Positions 37,116 to 47,064 of a DNA stretch of 64,000 bases are shown here, in pieces; within the stretch, counting starts at the first letter, position 1, and every line of letters starts with the position of its first letter. The notes under the pieces were generated by a model, which did not search any database, was not told the origin of the DNA, and saw only the letters and a program-made list of their open reading frames with translations. A program made the position numbers and the translations under genes. The DNA lies in NCBI GenBank assembly GCA_963764565.1, contig CAVXTD010000013.1, forward strand, positions 58,666 through 122,665, in the 5' to 3' direction. The stretch comes from DATBLE01 sp963764565 (GTDB lineage Bacteria > Actinomycetota > Thermoleophilia > Gaiellales > Gaiellaceae).

Positions 37116-37823
37116 ATGCGTGGACTCTTGAAGCTTGTCATCGGCGGAGCCGTGCTGGTGGGGGTGATCGCCGTCACCAGTACGGGTGGCGCTGCGGCGC
37201 CGGCCGGAGAGCCCCCGAGCCTCGGCGCGAGCCATCGACCCACGACGAGTCTCGGCACGAGGGCGAAATGTCTGTCCAGGGGCGAAGCGGGCCTCCGGAG
37301 TGCCAACTTCCGGATCGAGCGGTTCCAGACCTTCGTCCGGGGTAAGGCCGACGACGTCGCCGTCCTCATCCACTGCGTAGCCGAGGGCGGATCAGTACAC
37401 CTCGACGTGATCGTCGCCGGCTCCCCAGGTTTCGCCGCCAAGGCGAACGACGTACGCCTCTGCCTGACGGCGTACATGCTCGGAACGAAAAGCTCCTGCG
37501 GAGCGGGGCCGGCGACAGCGAGCGGCGGCAGCGGCTGGAGCGCGACCGCCACAGGCTTTCGCGGTCGAAACGGCGAACGCTTCAGCTTTGCCTGCGAGCC
37601 CAAGGGCACGCTGGCGAGGTCGGTCTGGGGTACGGGCGTCTACACGGACGACAGCTCCGTGTGCGCGGCCGGCGTCCACGCCGGGCTGATTACGTTCGCA
37701 CGGGGCGGAACGGTCGTGATCGAGATCCGTCCCGGCCGGTCGTCGTACACGGGCTCGACCCGCAACGGCGTTTCCAGCAAGAGCTACGGCTCATGGGGCG
37801 GAAGCTTCGTCTTGGTCCGCTGA
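37116..37823 (+). CDS. Secreted protein with LCCL domain
   Basis: 235 aa. Sec signal (LLKLVIGGAVLVGVIAV), a middle domain with Cys (RAKCLS, VLIHCVAE), and a C-terminal LCCL-like domain: VWGTGVYTDDSSVCAAGVHA, GGTVVIEIRPG, NGVSSKSYGSW. LCCL is best known from animal extracellular proteins (cochlin, Limulus factor C) and is sporadic in bacteria. AAGGTGG precedes the ATG. Role unknown; extracellular binding is plausible. Confidence 0.78.
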   Translation: MRGLLKLVIGGAVLVGVIAVTSTGGAAAPAGEPPSLGASHRPTTSLGTRAKCLSRGEAGLRSANFRIERFQTFVRGKADDVAVLIHCVAEGGSVHLDVIVAGSPGFAAKANDVRLCLTAYMLGTKSSCGAGPATASGGSGWSATATGFRGRNGERFSFACEPKGTLARSVWGTGVYTDDSSVCAAGVHAGLITFARGGTVVIEIRPGRSSYTGSTRNGVSSKSYGSWGGSFVLVR

Positions 37824-38009
37824 GCCACTGCCCCGGACAGGAAGGCTGTGTCGCGTCCGCGTCAACTCAGGCGCCACGAGAGGGATCCGCCGCGTTTCTC
37901 TTCTCGCGTGGGAGGCCCATCCGCTTGCCGCGATCACTGCGGCCAACTCCCCGTCCGAGAGCGCGTCAGGATCCGCGACGCACGTCCCGTGACCGCTTGG
38001 CCGCTCGCG

Positions 38010-38055
38010 CCGTCGAAAATCGTCATGCGAGCGAACGCGAGCGGATTTTCGACGG
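38010..38055. repeat. Inverted repeat with 12-bp arms
   Basis: CCGTCGAAAATC (38010-38021) and GATTTTCGACGG (38044-38055) are perfectly complementary around a 22-nt interior. It lies between the LCCL gene and tRNA-Glu and could be a bidirectional terminator or a small mobile repeat. The region 37824-38083 holds no gene. Confidence 0.6.
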
Positions 38056-38083
38056 AGAGCCCGGCGGAGCCCAGCGAGACCAT

Positions 38084-38155
38084 GCCCCCGGCGGGATTCG
38101 AACCCGCGCTACAGCCTTGAAAGGGCTGCGACCTGGGCCGCTAGTCGACGGGGGC
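38084..38155 (-). tRNA. tRNA-Glu (anticodon TTC)
   Basis: 72 nt without encoded CCA. Acceptor GCCCCCG/CGGGGGC, T-arm with GGTTCGAATCC, and anticodon stem GCAGCC/GGCTG with loop CTTTCAA, giving anticodon TTC. Confidence 0.93.
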
Positions 38156-38380
38156 CGGGTAGTGGAGGATAGCCGCGCGACGGGTTAGGTGGGCACACGC
38201 CCGGAAACCCCGGAAACCGTCACTGGCCGCCTCGCACGCTGGCCAGGCGCACGGCCCCGCGGTCGCACCTGCGTGCCGTGCTGAGGTTCCCGCAGGGTTA
38301 TTGGATCGTCGCAAAGTGTCTGGTCAGTGCGCCCCTGCCTCGTCTCTGGCGCGCACCGGGCGACGACGGGAGGAGACCCG

Positions 38381-38672
38381 ATGCCCAAGTACGTGATCCT
38401 CGCGAGCTGGACGGAGCAGGGTGCCAAGAGCGTCAAGGACACCGTGAACCGCTACCAGGCCACGAAACAGCTCGTGGAGAGCAGGGCGGCACGTTCGACA
38501 TGATCCTCTGGACGGCCGGCCCGTACGACCTCGTCGCGGTCACGGATGTTCCCGACGAGGAGACGGGAACGGCGATCAACCTTCAGCTCGGCGCGACCGG
38601 CAACCTGCGCACGATCACCATGCGCGGCTTCACCGAGGACGAGTGGCGGGAGCCATCGCGAAGATGGACTAA
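38381..38672 (+). CDS. GYD-domain protein (frameshifted)
   Basis: About 96 aa. ATG 38381 follows GGGAGGAG. MPKYVILASWTEQGAKSVKD, then, after one missing G near 38485, RGGTFDMILWTAGPYDLVAV and NLRTITMRGFTEDEWRE. A second indel near 38654 precedes IAKMD and TAA. GYD-domain proteins are small, ferredoxin-fold proteins of unknown function. Confidence 0.75.
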
Positions 38673-38702
38673 GCAGACGACCTCCGCGTAGCGCGGGGTG
38701 GG

Positions 38703-38868
38703 GCCATAGCGGGGGCGGCGATCGCGGTCGCGCTTGTGCCACCGTTGAGCGCATGCGGCATCCTTCTCGCGCACGGGAACAGAAGCCTTGCCAGCGGCGC
38801 GTTCTTTCTCTTTGTCACCAATCTCGTCGGGATCGTGCTGGCCGCGATCATCGTCTTACTGATCCAGG
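38703..38868 (+). pseudogene. Remnant of a DUF389 membrane protein
   Basis: An open stretch encodes AIAGAAIAVALVPPLSACGI and ASGAFFLFVTNLVGIVLAA, matching the C-terminal helices of DUF389 (TIGR00341-type) hydrophobic proteins. No start, and the rest of the domain is absent on either side. The remainder of 38673-39253 shows no other gene. Confidence 0.55.
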
Positions 38869-39253
38869 ACTCGGTGTGCGGGGTGAGATCAGTTGGATGC
38901 GGTAGCTGGCGGTCGCAGTCCCCCGTCCAGTGACGAGTCGAGTGTTCGGGCTGTGTTGGTACCGCAGCTTCGTGCCGCCGGGCTAGGTATTCAGAATCTC
39001 GTCGTCACCCGCCAAAGACGGAATTGTCGTTGCCAGCCTCGACGTCGCAGACCCCGACGAGCCACCCGCGACGCAACCCCCTAGCCCGTCAGCTAGCCCA
39101 ACGGCTCAGGCGACCGGCGCGCGTCATCCTCCGCTGGACACAGCGCCGGGAATCGATTGGAGCATCTTCGGCCGGCTAGCCCACGCGGATCGAGACGAGT
39201 CGGCGGGTTGGGACGCCTGCGAGTGGGCTGCCGCCGGGCTTCCGTTCTGCTCG

Positions 39254-39866
39254 CTACGCCAGCGCGGCGATGAAGTCGCTCGACTTCGATGATCGTGGCG
39301 TAGAACGGCAGCGTCTGCTCGATCGCGAACGCGTGCAGCTCGTCGGAGAAGGCCTGGCAGCAGTCCTCGAGAATGTGCATGTCGTAGCCGAGCTCGGCGC
39401 CGTACCGCGTGGTGCTCTCCACCACCCAGTTGGTCGCGACCCCCGCGATGAAGAGCTGCTTGATGTCGTTCGCGCGGAGGATGCAGTCGAGGTCGGTGTG
39501 AGAGAACGAGCTGGAGTCGAAGTTGATCACGATGATGTCGCTCGGCTGTGCCGCGATCTCCTCGGGCAGGTCCGCGTCCCACGAGCCGCGCAGGAACGCG
39601 TTGCGCTCCTGGATCGACTCGATCAGCGGGTAGGTCGGCTTCTTCAGCTCCGGGAAGCCGGGCCGGTAGGCGATGTTGACGTAGATCACCATCATCCCGC
39701 GGGCGCGCGCGGCCTCGAGCACGCCGGCCGTCTTGGCGAGAGTCCCGTGCTTGGCGACCTGGGCGGCCGTACCGGAGAAGGCGAAGACGCCGTCGGGCTT
39801 GACGATGCCGTTCTGGTAGTGCAGCACAAGCAGTGCCGAGGTCGAAGGATCTGCGGTCACGGTCAC
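39254..39866 (-). CDS. Isochorismatase-like hydrolase lacking the catalytic Cys (frameshifted end)
   Basis: About 203 aa. ALLVLHYQNGIVKP is the N-terminal Asp/metal region variant; the loop GVATNWVVESTTRYGAELGY corresponds to GVATNvCVesTaR, so Val replaces the nucleophilic Cys. GTG 39866 is preferred because GGAGG lies 6 nt upstream; GTG 39902 overlaps the upstream stop. Near 39277 the frame shifts so that the natural end is EDFIAALA-TAG at 39254. Function cannot be assumed from cysteine-hydrolase relatives. Confidence 0.75.
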
Positions 39867-39901
39867 TGGGAGCCTCCTCGGAGTCGTCGTCGCCTCGATC
39901 A

Positions 39902-40480
39902 CTAGGGCAGGCCGAGCGTGACGAACTCGTCGTTCGGCAGCCAGCCGAGCCCGCTGGCGAGCCGGTTCGTGAAGTTGAACATCCCCGCCACCTCGGCGAT
40001 GTCCATGATGTCCTCGTCGCTCCAGCCAGCCTCGCGGAGCGCCTCGACGTCATCCTCCGACGAGCGGTCGGACTGCTCCGTCAGCTTGACGGCGAAGTCG
40101 AGCATCGCTCGCTCGCGCGGCTCGAGCTCCGCGTACTTGTAGTTCGTGCGCAGCTGCTCGACCAGCACGGGGTCCTTGGTCAGCTTCCGTAGGGCGGCGC
40201 TGTGCGAGACCATGCAGTAGTGGCAGCGGTTGGTCGTCGAGACGACGACCGCGATCATTTCGCGCTGCGCCTTGGTCAGCCCCGATTCCCCTCGCATCAG
40301 GTCGTCGTAGAACGCGTTCCACAGCTCGAGGTGGCGGGGCCGGAGCGCGTAGACGCGAAGCACGTTCGGGACGAAGCCGAGCCGCTCGGACGCCTTGTCG
40401 AAGAGCTCCTGCACGGCTGCCGGAGCGTCGTCCTCGGCCGGGACGCGCAACCAGGCCTCGCGGCGGTCGACGATTGCCAC
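39902..40480 (-). CDS. AhpD-like / carboxymuconolactone decarboxylase-family peroxidase
   Basis: 192 aa. Active-site-type CxxC with general base in TTNRCHYCMVSHSAALRKL, preceded by GLTKAQREMIAVVVS, and C-terminal AEVAGMFNFTNRLASGLGW as in peroxidase-related AhpD proteins. It overlaps the isochorismatase-like gene downstream, an arrangement suggesting one operon. Confidence 0.9.
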   Translation of the reverse strand: MAIVDRREAWLRVPAEDDAPAAVQELFDKASERLGFVPNVLRVYALRPRHLELWNAFYDDLMRGESGLTKAQREMIAVVVSTTNRCHYCMVSHSAALRKLTKDPVLVEQLRTNYKYAELEPRERAMLDFAVKLTEQSDRSSEDDVEALREAGWSDEDIMDIAEVAGMFNFTNRLASGLGWLPNDEFVTLGLP

Positions 40481-40569
40481 GCCTCGATTCTAGGGCAGGC
40501 CGCCGCTCACTGTCCCTGTGTCGGTGGGATCAAGCCGGGTGGATCGGCTGCCGACATGTAACTCTAGGC

Positions 40570-41984
40570 ATGGCGTTTCTCCACAACATGTCGCGGACCG
40601 GCACTTCCAGCCGGCTGGGAGTGGCCAGACTTGCGTTCGCGGGCGCATTGGCGGTCTACGGCCTCAGCCGCGCGGACACTGGTCTAGGCGATGCCCCTTT
40701 GTTCTTGCTCGTGATCCCGTTGGCGCTTTGCGCGTTCGTGTACGGCTTCAGGGGCGGAGTCGCTCTCGGGTTGTTCGGCTCAGGGATTGCGACCGTATGG
40801 TGGCTCCAGGAAGGGCAACCCGGCGGGGTGGCTTGGTGCATCTCGCGAATCACGGCGTACCTGGTGGTCGGCGCGGTGCTCGGCCACATCGTCGATTCGC
40901 GGCGGGCCCTGGCTCGCAGGATCGAACACCATTCAGAGCTGTCGTTGGACCTGATCGCGACGGCCAGCTTCGACGGCTTCTTCACTCGACGTGAACCCCG
41001 CGTTCACGCGCACGCTCGGCTACACGGCGGAAGAGCTGGCTGCCAGGCCGTTCCTCGATTTCGTCCACCCGGACGATCATGCGGCGACTCTGGCTGTCGT
41101 CGCGGAACAGACGCAAGCGGGCCAAGAGGTGCTGAACTTCCAGAACCGCTACCGCGCGAAGGACGGCACGTACCGGTGGCTGGAATGGACATCTCGGCCC
41201 GATACGCACGCGAATGAACTGATCGCAGTCGCTCGCGACATCACCGATCGAAAGCAGCTGGAAGAGCGGGAACTGCGTGCGCCAGGAATTGCTCGAGCAG
41301 GCGGTGGCCGAGCGAACAGACGATCTTCATCAGCGCACGCTCCAGCTGGAGGAGGCACGGGAGGAGACGTTGCAGCGCCTCGCTCTCGCCGCCGAGTTCC
41401 GCGACGACGCCACGTTCGTGCACACGCGGCGCGTCGGCCGTACGGCCGGCCTGATCGCAGTCCAACTCGGCCTCCCCGAGTCGGAGATCCGCCTGATCCG
41501 CGAAGCGGCGCCTCTCCACGATGTCGGCAAGGTCGGAGTCTCAGACAGCATCCTGCTCAAACCGGGCCCGCTGACACCCGACGAGCTCCGGCAGGCAAGG
41601 AGTCACGCCGCTACCGGTGCCGCGATCCTCTCCGGCAGCAAGTCGGACGTGCTCCAGATCGCCGAGGAGATCGCCCACCACCACCACGAATGGTGGAACG
41701 GATGCGGCTACCCGGTGGGGCTGAAGGGTGAGGCGATCCCGCTCAGCGCGCGAATCGTCGCGGTCGCAGACGTGTTCGACGCGCTCACACACGATCGCCC
41801 CTACAAGGGACCGTGGCCTGTCCCAACGGCGGTCGCGGAGATACACCGACTCGCGGGGCACCAGTTCGACCCCAGGGTCGTCGGCGCCTTCGACCGCCTC
41901 GACCCCTACGACTTGGTCGACCCCGCGGAGATCGAGCGAGCCGAAGCCAACCTCGGCGACGGCCGACTCAAAGCCATCGCCTAG
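40570..41984 (+). CDS. Membrane PAS-HD-GYP c-di-GMP phosphodiesterase-like protein (frameshifted)
   Basis: About 470 aa over two frame changes (near 40985 and 41275). Four N-terminal membrane helices (LAFAGALAVYGL... YLVVGAVLGHIVDS), PAS domain (TRTLGYTAEELAARPFLDFV, FQNRYRAKDGTYRWLEW), coiled coil, then HD-GYP: FVHTRRVGR, LHDVGKVGVSDSILLKPG, HHHEWWNGCGYP, ADVFDALTHDRPY. Both HD and GYP motifs are intact, so c-di-GMP hydrolysis is likely. The protein may counter the GGDEF protein at 11354. Confidence 0.85.
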
Positions 41985-42150
41985 GGTGCTCGCTCGAGGG
42001 CACGGTCAGGCAGCTCGAATGCGGCGAACGAACTGCCCCCCTGCGGAGACTCCTTCTGCCGGAGGACATCTGACAGAAGGCATCGCCGGGAAACCGAGAG
42101 CGGTGAGCGGAGCCGTTGTTCATCCCCGCCCGCCGCTCCCAGTCGGGGGC

Positions 42151-42237
42151 CTACGGGCCCCAGCCGTTCGATCCGCCAACGAGGGCTGCTGCGATCGCAG
42201 CCAGCACGGGCAGGAGAATCATCACGCGTGCGCGCAT
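42151..42237 (-). CDS. 28-residue secreted-type peptide, candidate signalling peptide
   Basis: ATG 42237 to TAG 42151. Basic N-terminus and hydrophobic core (MRARVMILLPVLAAIAAALV) followed by a short polar tail GGSNGWGP. A strong ribosome site AGGGGGTGA precedes it and a TTGACA -35 lies 80 nt upstream. It diverges from an XRE-TPR regulator with a perfect palindrome between. The arrangement resembles peptide/RNPP-regulator pairs of Firmicutes (inference). A simple membrane microprotein is the alternative. Confidence 0.5.
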   Translation of the reverse strand: MRARVMILLPVLAAIAAALVGGSNGWGP

Positions 42238-42263
42238 GTGGTCACCCCCTCTCATCGCCGCAG

Positions 42264-42322
42264 GAGCCAGGTCGACCTGGCTCGTGTCAGGCAGGTATGC
42301 GCCTGTAAGCAGCCGTTGTCAA
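42264..42322 (-). promoter_or_regulatory. Promoter and 20-bp palindromic operator of the small peptide gene
   Basis: TTGACA (42322-42317, minus strand) and ATACCT (42298-42293) are spaced 18 nt. Just downstream, GAGCCAGGTC (42264-42273) and GACCTGGCTC (42274-42283) form a perfect 20-bp palindrome, positioned near the transcription start as a repressor operator would be. It lies between the peptide gene and the XRE-TPR regulator. Confidence 0.6.
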
Positions 42323-42392
42323 GAGGCAGACTCTCGACCTCGTAGTGCTTACCAGCGGGCATCTGTTGACGCACCCATTGACGCGAGGCAAG

Positions 42393-43727
42393 ATGCGTCC
42401 GGTGGACGAGACGATCGGCAAGCGGCTGCGGCGGCTACGAGTCGCCAACAAGCTCAGCCAGCGGCAGCTTTCCGGACCCGGCGTGACCGCCGCCTACATC
42501 AGCCGGATCGAGGCCGGCCAGCGAGTACCGTCGGTGCGGGCGCTGCGCGTTATTGCCCCGAAGCTCGGCGTCTCCGTCGGCTACCTCGAGACCGGCCGCG
42601 ACCTCACCGACGCTGAGGACCGTGACATCCGCCTCGGCGACGCCGAGCTCCGCTTGCGCTTGGGGGAATGCGCCTCCGATCTCGAAGAGAGCTTGTTCCA
42701 GCTGCTCGAGGAAGCCCGCTCGTCAGGCGATCTGCTCGCGGAGCATCGGGCGCAGCTCGCGCTCGGCCTAACCGCCGCCCAGCGAAGCGAACACGCGGAG
42801 GCCGTCGACCGGCTGAGCCGGATCGTGAACACGCCAGATGTGACGCCGCTCTCGCACCCGGATGTCTTCTTGGCGCTCGGGCACTCCTACAGCGAGCTCG
42901 GCCAGTACGCCAACACGATCCGTCTGTTTCAGGATTGCCTCGACCGGCTGGGCGGGAGCGAGCCCTCCAACGAGCCTGCCTACGTCCGGTTCGCCACCTA
43001 TCTCAGCTACGCCCTCGCAGACGCAGGGGATCTCGCGGGCGCCCAGGCCGCGGTCGAAGAGGCGATCGCGCATGCGGCAACGATCGAGGACCCTTACTCA
43101 CGCGTCCGTCTCTATTGGTCTCGAGCACGGCTCGCGTCGATGGCCGGCGAGAACGCAAGTGCGCTCGCCGACATCCGGACGGCGATCACGCTGCTCAAGG
43201 AGACCGAGGACACGCTCCACCTCGGTCTTGCCTACCTTCTGCAAGGCGAGTTCCTGCTCGAAGCCGACAGGATCGACGAGGCCGCAGAGGCCCACGAGCT
43301 CGCAGCACGTCTGATCGGAGGCGCCGACGCCCAGCACCGCGCCGGACTGCTTGCCGAGCAGGCAAAGCTGGCGGCTCGCCGGGGTCACGGCCAGGAAGCG
43401 GTCGAGCTCGCCCGGCAGGCGCTCGCGATCGTCGGAACGCAAACGCCATCTGAAGAAGGCCGCGCCCGGTGGGCACTCGCGGAAGGACTCGCCGCGACCG
43501 GCGACCGGGCAGCCGCCGACGAGCAGTTCGGCCACGCAGAACGACTCCTGGAACGTGAAGGCCGCTACATCGCGCAGATGCTCAAGGCCCAGGCCCGCAT
43601 CGCCCGCAACGACGGCCGCCTCAACGAGGCGATCGAGCTGCTCGAGCGCGCGACCGAGCACACGGCCACCCCGCTGAAGGACGCCGGCGAGTCCGCACGA
43701 AGAACCGGGGTGCCAAACCGGCAGTGA
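42393..43727 (+). CDS. XRE-family regulator with TPR domain
   Basis: About 444 aa. N-terminal helix-turn-helix (IGKRLRRLRVANKLSQRQLS, AAYISRIEAGQRVPSV), then about 350 residues of TPR-like helical repeats (HPDVFLALGHSYSELGQYANTI, YALADAGDLAGAQAAVEEAI, AKLAARRGHGQEAVELARQAL). The layout is that of peptide- or ligand-responsive XRE-TPR regulators (Rgg/PlcR-like). GTG 42345 is an alternative start. It probably binds the palindrome at 42264. Confidence 0.85.
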   Translation: MRPVDETIGKRLRRLRVANKLSQRQLSGPGVTAAYISRIEAGQRVPSVRALRVIAPKLGVSVGYLETGRDLTDAEDRDIRLGDAELRLRLGECASDLEESLFQLLEEARSSGDLLAEHRAQLALGLTAAQRSEHAEAVDRLSRIVNTPDVTPLSHPDVFLALGHSYSELGQYANTIRLFQDCLDRLGGSEPSNEPAYVRFATYLSYALADAGDLAGAQAAVEEAIAHAATIEDPYSRVRLYWSRARLASMAGENASALADIRTAITLLKETEDTLHLGLAYLLQGEFLLEADRIDEAAEAHELAARLIGGADAQHRAGLLAEQAKLAARRGHGQEAVELARQALAIVGTQTPSEEGRARWALAEGLAATGDRAAADEQFGHAERLLEREGRYIAQMLKAQARIARNDGRLNEAIELLERATEHTATPLKDAGESARRTGVPNRQ

Positions 43728-43806
43728 CGTGCCGGTCGCCGGCGAGCTGACGGCCACTCAGGACCCCCGCCGCCGCCCGACTGGAATACTGGCTCGGGAA
43801 TCGCGA

Positions 43807-45082
43807 ATGGGTGTACGGATCTGGCTTGCGGGCACGGTCGCGCTGGTGGCTTTCTGCGTCGGTGGAGCAGTTGTCGCCTCGCCGACTCAGGCGACGGCCA
43901 AACCCAAGACCCCGAAGCCCGCCGTCCACCAGGTCTCTCTCCGCACCGTCGGGGGCGTCTCCGAGCTCTACAACCGGGCGACAGGGAAGCGGGTCGTACT
44001 CCGGGGCAACAACTACCACCGCGTCGACGCGTCCCAGGCGGGTACCGACCAGGTGACCTTCGGCGTCGGCCGGTACGACGCCGCGAGAGCCGAGGCCGCG
44101 CTCGGCGGCGATGCAAGCCCTCGGCTACAACACTGTTCGAGTGTTCTTGGCCGGCGAGTGCTCCCCGGGCTGCATCGGCAACACGACCACTCGGCGCCTC
44201 TCCGGCCCGTATCTCGCGAACGTCGCCGACTTCCTACGGCGTGCCAAGCGCCATCAGGTCTTCGTGGTTCTGACGATGGGTTTCCTGCCCGCAGGAACGG
44301 TCTACGACGTTCTCCTCAACCGAGACGCAAGCAATCTCGTCCAGAACGTGAACATCAACTACCTCACGCCTGGTGGCATCCAGGCATGGCAGCTCTTCTG
44401 GCAGGACGTGATCAAGGGGCTCCGCGCCAGGAAGGCAGCGCTCGACGACGTCCTCGCCTACGACATCCGCAATGAGATCGCGTACGTGCGCGACGCCCCG
44501 CCGTTCAGCCTCACGTCCGGTCACGTGCGCGCTCCGAACGGCCGGACCTACGACCTCGGAGATGCGAGCGCGCGGATCGGTCTCATGGACGACGGCCTCG
44601 TCTACTTCGTGAACCGGGTCCGGATCGCGATCCGCAAGGTCGATCCGACCGCGCTCGTCGATGCCAGCTTCTTCGTCCCGGAGGCGCCGAACCCGACGCG
44701 AATCGGCGACACTCGGATCCTCCGGACTCAGGGCGTGATCGAGCGTTCGCAGGCCGACCTCGTCGACATCCACATCTACCCGGGCTTCGACCTTTCGCTT
44801 GCGCAGTTCATGCAGAACTTCGGGCTGGCCGGACCGACCCGCAAGGTCGTCATCGTCGGTGAGTACGGCGCGTTCCGCGACGCGTACCCGACCCCCGACA
44901 GCGGACTTGCCGCGATGAAGGCGCTTCAGGCCGGTTCCTGCCCGTACGGAATCGACGGCTGGCTCCTGTGGACCTGGGACACCACCGAATCGGGCGAGTC
45001 CCTCTGGAACGCAACGGACGCAAGTGGTCTGCTCGCCGACGGCCTCGCCCCGAAGAACCGGCCCGATCCCTGCGCTCAATGA
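43807..45082 (+). CDS. Secreted glycoside hydrolase, GH5/cellulase-like (frameshifted)
   Basis: About 425 aa. Sec signal (WLAGTVALVAFCVGGAVVA). TIM-barrel enzyme of clan GH-A type: RVVLRGNNYHR, ALGYNTVRVFL, acid/base Glu in YDIRNEIAY, nucleophile Glu in VIVGEYGAFRD, and WLLWTWDTTE. The frame shifts near 44107 by an extra G. Substrate unknown; beta-glucan or mannan type activity is possible. Confidence 0.78.
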
Positions 45083-45264
45083 CGTCGACTCCAGGCGAGC
45101 TGGCGCAGATCAAGCGAAGCTAGCCGAAGATCCAGTGCCCCGGGGCATCTCTCGTCCCGACAGGCTCCACGTAGCTGGGAGCGAGAGCCGTTCGGTCAAC
45201 GACTGGCGGCCCGTCTTCGGGATCGCGTAGGGTCTCCGGTGCCGGAAGAGCCCGCCAAGCGCCC

Positions 45265-46148
45265 ATGGTCGACTGGCTACTGCATCACGGCACGCGCATC
45301 GCCTTCGTGGTCGTGCTCGCGCTGGCCGCCTACTGGCTTGCGCGGCGCTCGGTGCCGCGCGCCGTCCGCGCGTCCGTCCCGGTCCAGGCCGGCGACCTCG
45401 ACGAGGGGCTGCAGCTGTCGCCGAGCAGCGGAAGCGGGCGGAGACGCTCAGCCGCGTGCTCGTCCGGACACTCGGCGCGTTGATCGCGGTCGTCGCCGCG
45501 CTGGTCGTGCTCGGAGAGGCCGGGCTGCCGCTCGCACCGCTGATCGCCGGGGCCGGGATCGCCGGGATCGCGCTCGGCTTCGGGGCGCAGACGCTCTTCC
45601 GGGACCTGCTCGCGGGACTCTTCGTCGTACTCGAGCGGCAGTACGGAGTCGGTGACGCGGTGCGGCTCGCCGGGATCGGCGGCGTCGTCGAGGACATCAA
45701 TCTCCGCCGAACCGTTCTGCGCGACATCGACGGCATCGTCCACTCGATCCCGAACGGCGAGGTCCGGATCGCCTCCAACCTGACCCGCGGCTGGTCGAGC
45801 GTGAACCTGAACGTCAGCGTCGGATACGACGAGGACATCGACCGCGTGAAGGGGGTGATCGACCGCGCCGGAGCCGAGCTCGCCGCCGACCCGGATTGGG
45901 CGGAGTTGATCCTGGAGCCCCCGGCCGTGCTACGCGTGGACGGCCTCGAGGAGTCGGGGGTCGCCCTCAAGGTGCTCGCGAAGACGAAGGCGATGGAGCA
46001 ATGGAAGGTGACCGGCGAGCTCCGCCGCCGGATCAAGATGGCCTTCGATGCCGAGGGGATCACGATCCCTTACCCGCACCGCGTGATCGTGGTCAGGGAC
46101 GAACGTCCGGAAGCGTCAGGCTCGCCCGACCGGCCGCCGCGCGTCTAG
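45265..46148 (+). CDS. mscS: Small-conductance mechanosensitive channel (frameshifted)
   Basis: About 294 aa. N-terminal helices, pore helix LIAGAGIAGIALGFGAQTLFRDLLAG, beta domain GVGDAVRLAGIGGVVEDINLR and IPNGEVRIASNLTRGW, then the C-terminal alpha/beta domain. One G is missing near 45431. It releases osmolytes on hypo-osmotic shock. Its stop overlaps the convergent membrane gene. Confidence 0.9.
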
Positions 46149-46618
46149 CCTCGCGCGCGGTGCGCGTAGGCCAGCTGCAAGGCGGAGACCAGCAGGTATG
46201 ACGCGGTCGCCAGAAACCCGCCGAGCGGCCAGGCTGCGACGCTGGTCACGAGATGGGCCACGACCGAGACGACAGCGATCGCGAGCCCGACAGAAAAGAG
46301 GTGAAGACCTCCCCAGACAACGCTGCGGGCGGGCTCGGGAACCAGCCCCTCCGAGACGCCGCCGAACGCGAGCGTACCGACGAGCGCGAAAGCCGACACC
46401 GCGCCGACGAGGAAGAGGAGCGCCACGGCCGTGCTCGGGATTCCGCGCGCGTGCGAGAGCACCGCTCCGCTCGTCCAGATCGTCAGCGTGTAACCGTACG
46501 GGGCGGCGCTCGCCGCGACGCCTACGCGGAGAGCCGACCGGTATCTGGGCGCAAGCACGCCCCCGGATTCGCTGGACGGCGGGCTCGTCCTGCAGCATGT
46601 TGGGTCACACGCAGACAT
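46145..46618 (-). CDS. Four-helix membrane protein of unknown function
   Basis: About 157 aa from ATG 46618. Hydrophobic segments include YGYTLTIWTSGAVL, STAVALLFLVGAVSAFALV, SVVWGGLHLFSVGLAIAVVS and LGGFLATASYLLVSALQLAY. No family recognised. It converges on mscS with a 4-nt overlap. No gene could be supported in 46619-47064. Confidence 0.6.
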   Translation of the reverse strand: MSACDPTCCRTSPPSSESGGVLAPRYRSALRVGVAASAAPYGYTLTIWTSGAVLSHARGIPSTAVALLFLVGAVSAFALVGTLAFGGVSEGLVPEPARSVVWGGLHLFSVGLAIAVVSVVAHLVTSVAAWPLGGFLATASYLLVSALQLAYAHRARG

Positions 46619-47064
46619 CTCAGCCCGTCCGACACGCAAGCACGGACCCGTGGAAGAACTTGCTCGACCTCGAAGGCGTGTCGCGACAGGCGTGTTTCCC
46701 GGCCCCCGCAACCTGATCGGCAGAGAGTGACAGGGCTGGCGGCGGGCCGGGCCGGAAAGCGGCGCCGCGGCCAAGTGGACGAGGCGCCGCCTGCCCGGCC
46801 TCCTGAAGCTCCTTCAGATCGCGCTCGCGACTCCAGTCGCCTTGGCGAGCGCCGGTCTCGTCCGGGTCGGCCGGCGGAAGACAGGCCTGATCGACACTCA
46901 GCGCGGCGCGCCGACGTTCACGTACGGCCGCGACGCACCTCGGGTTGCGCCTCGCTTCTCGGATTTGCCCAGGTTCACCCGGCTACGGCCTCGTGGCGAC
47001 TCCGTGGTACTTGCTGGACGCGAGATCGGCTTCGGCTGAGTGTTGCCGGGGAGGGCCGGCGGCC

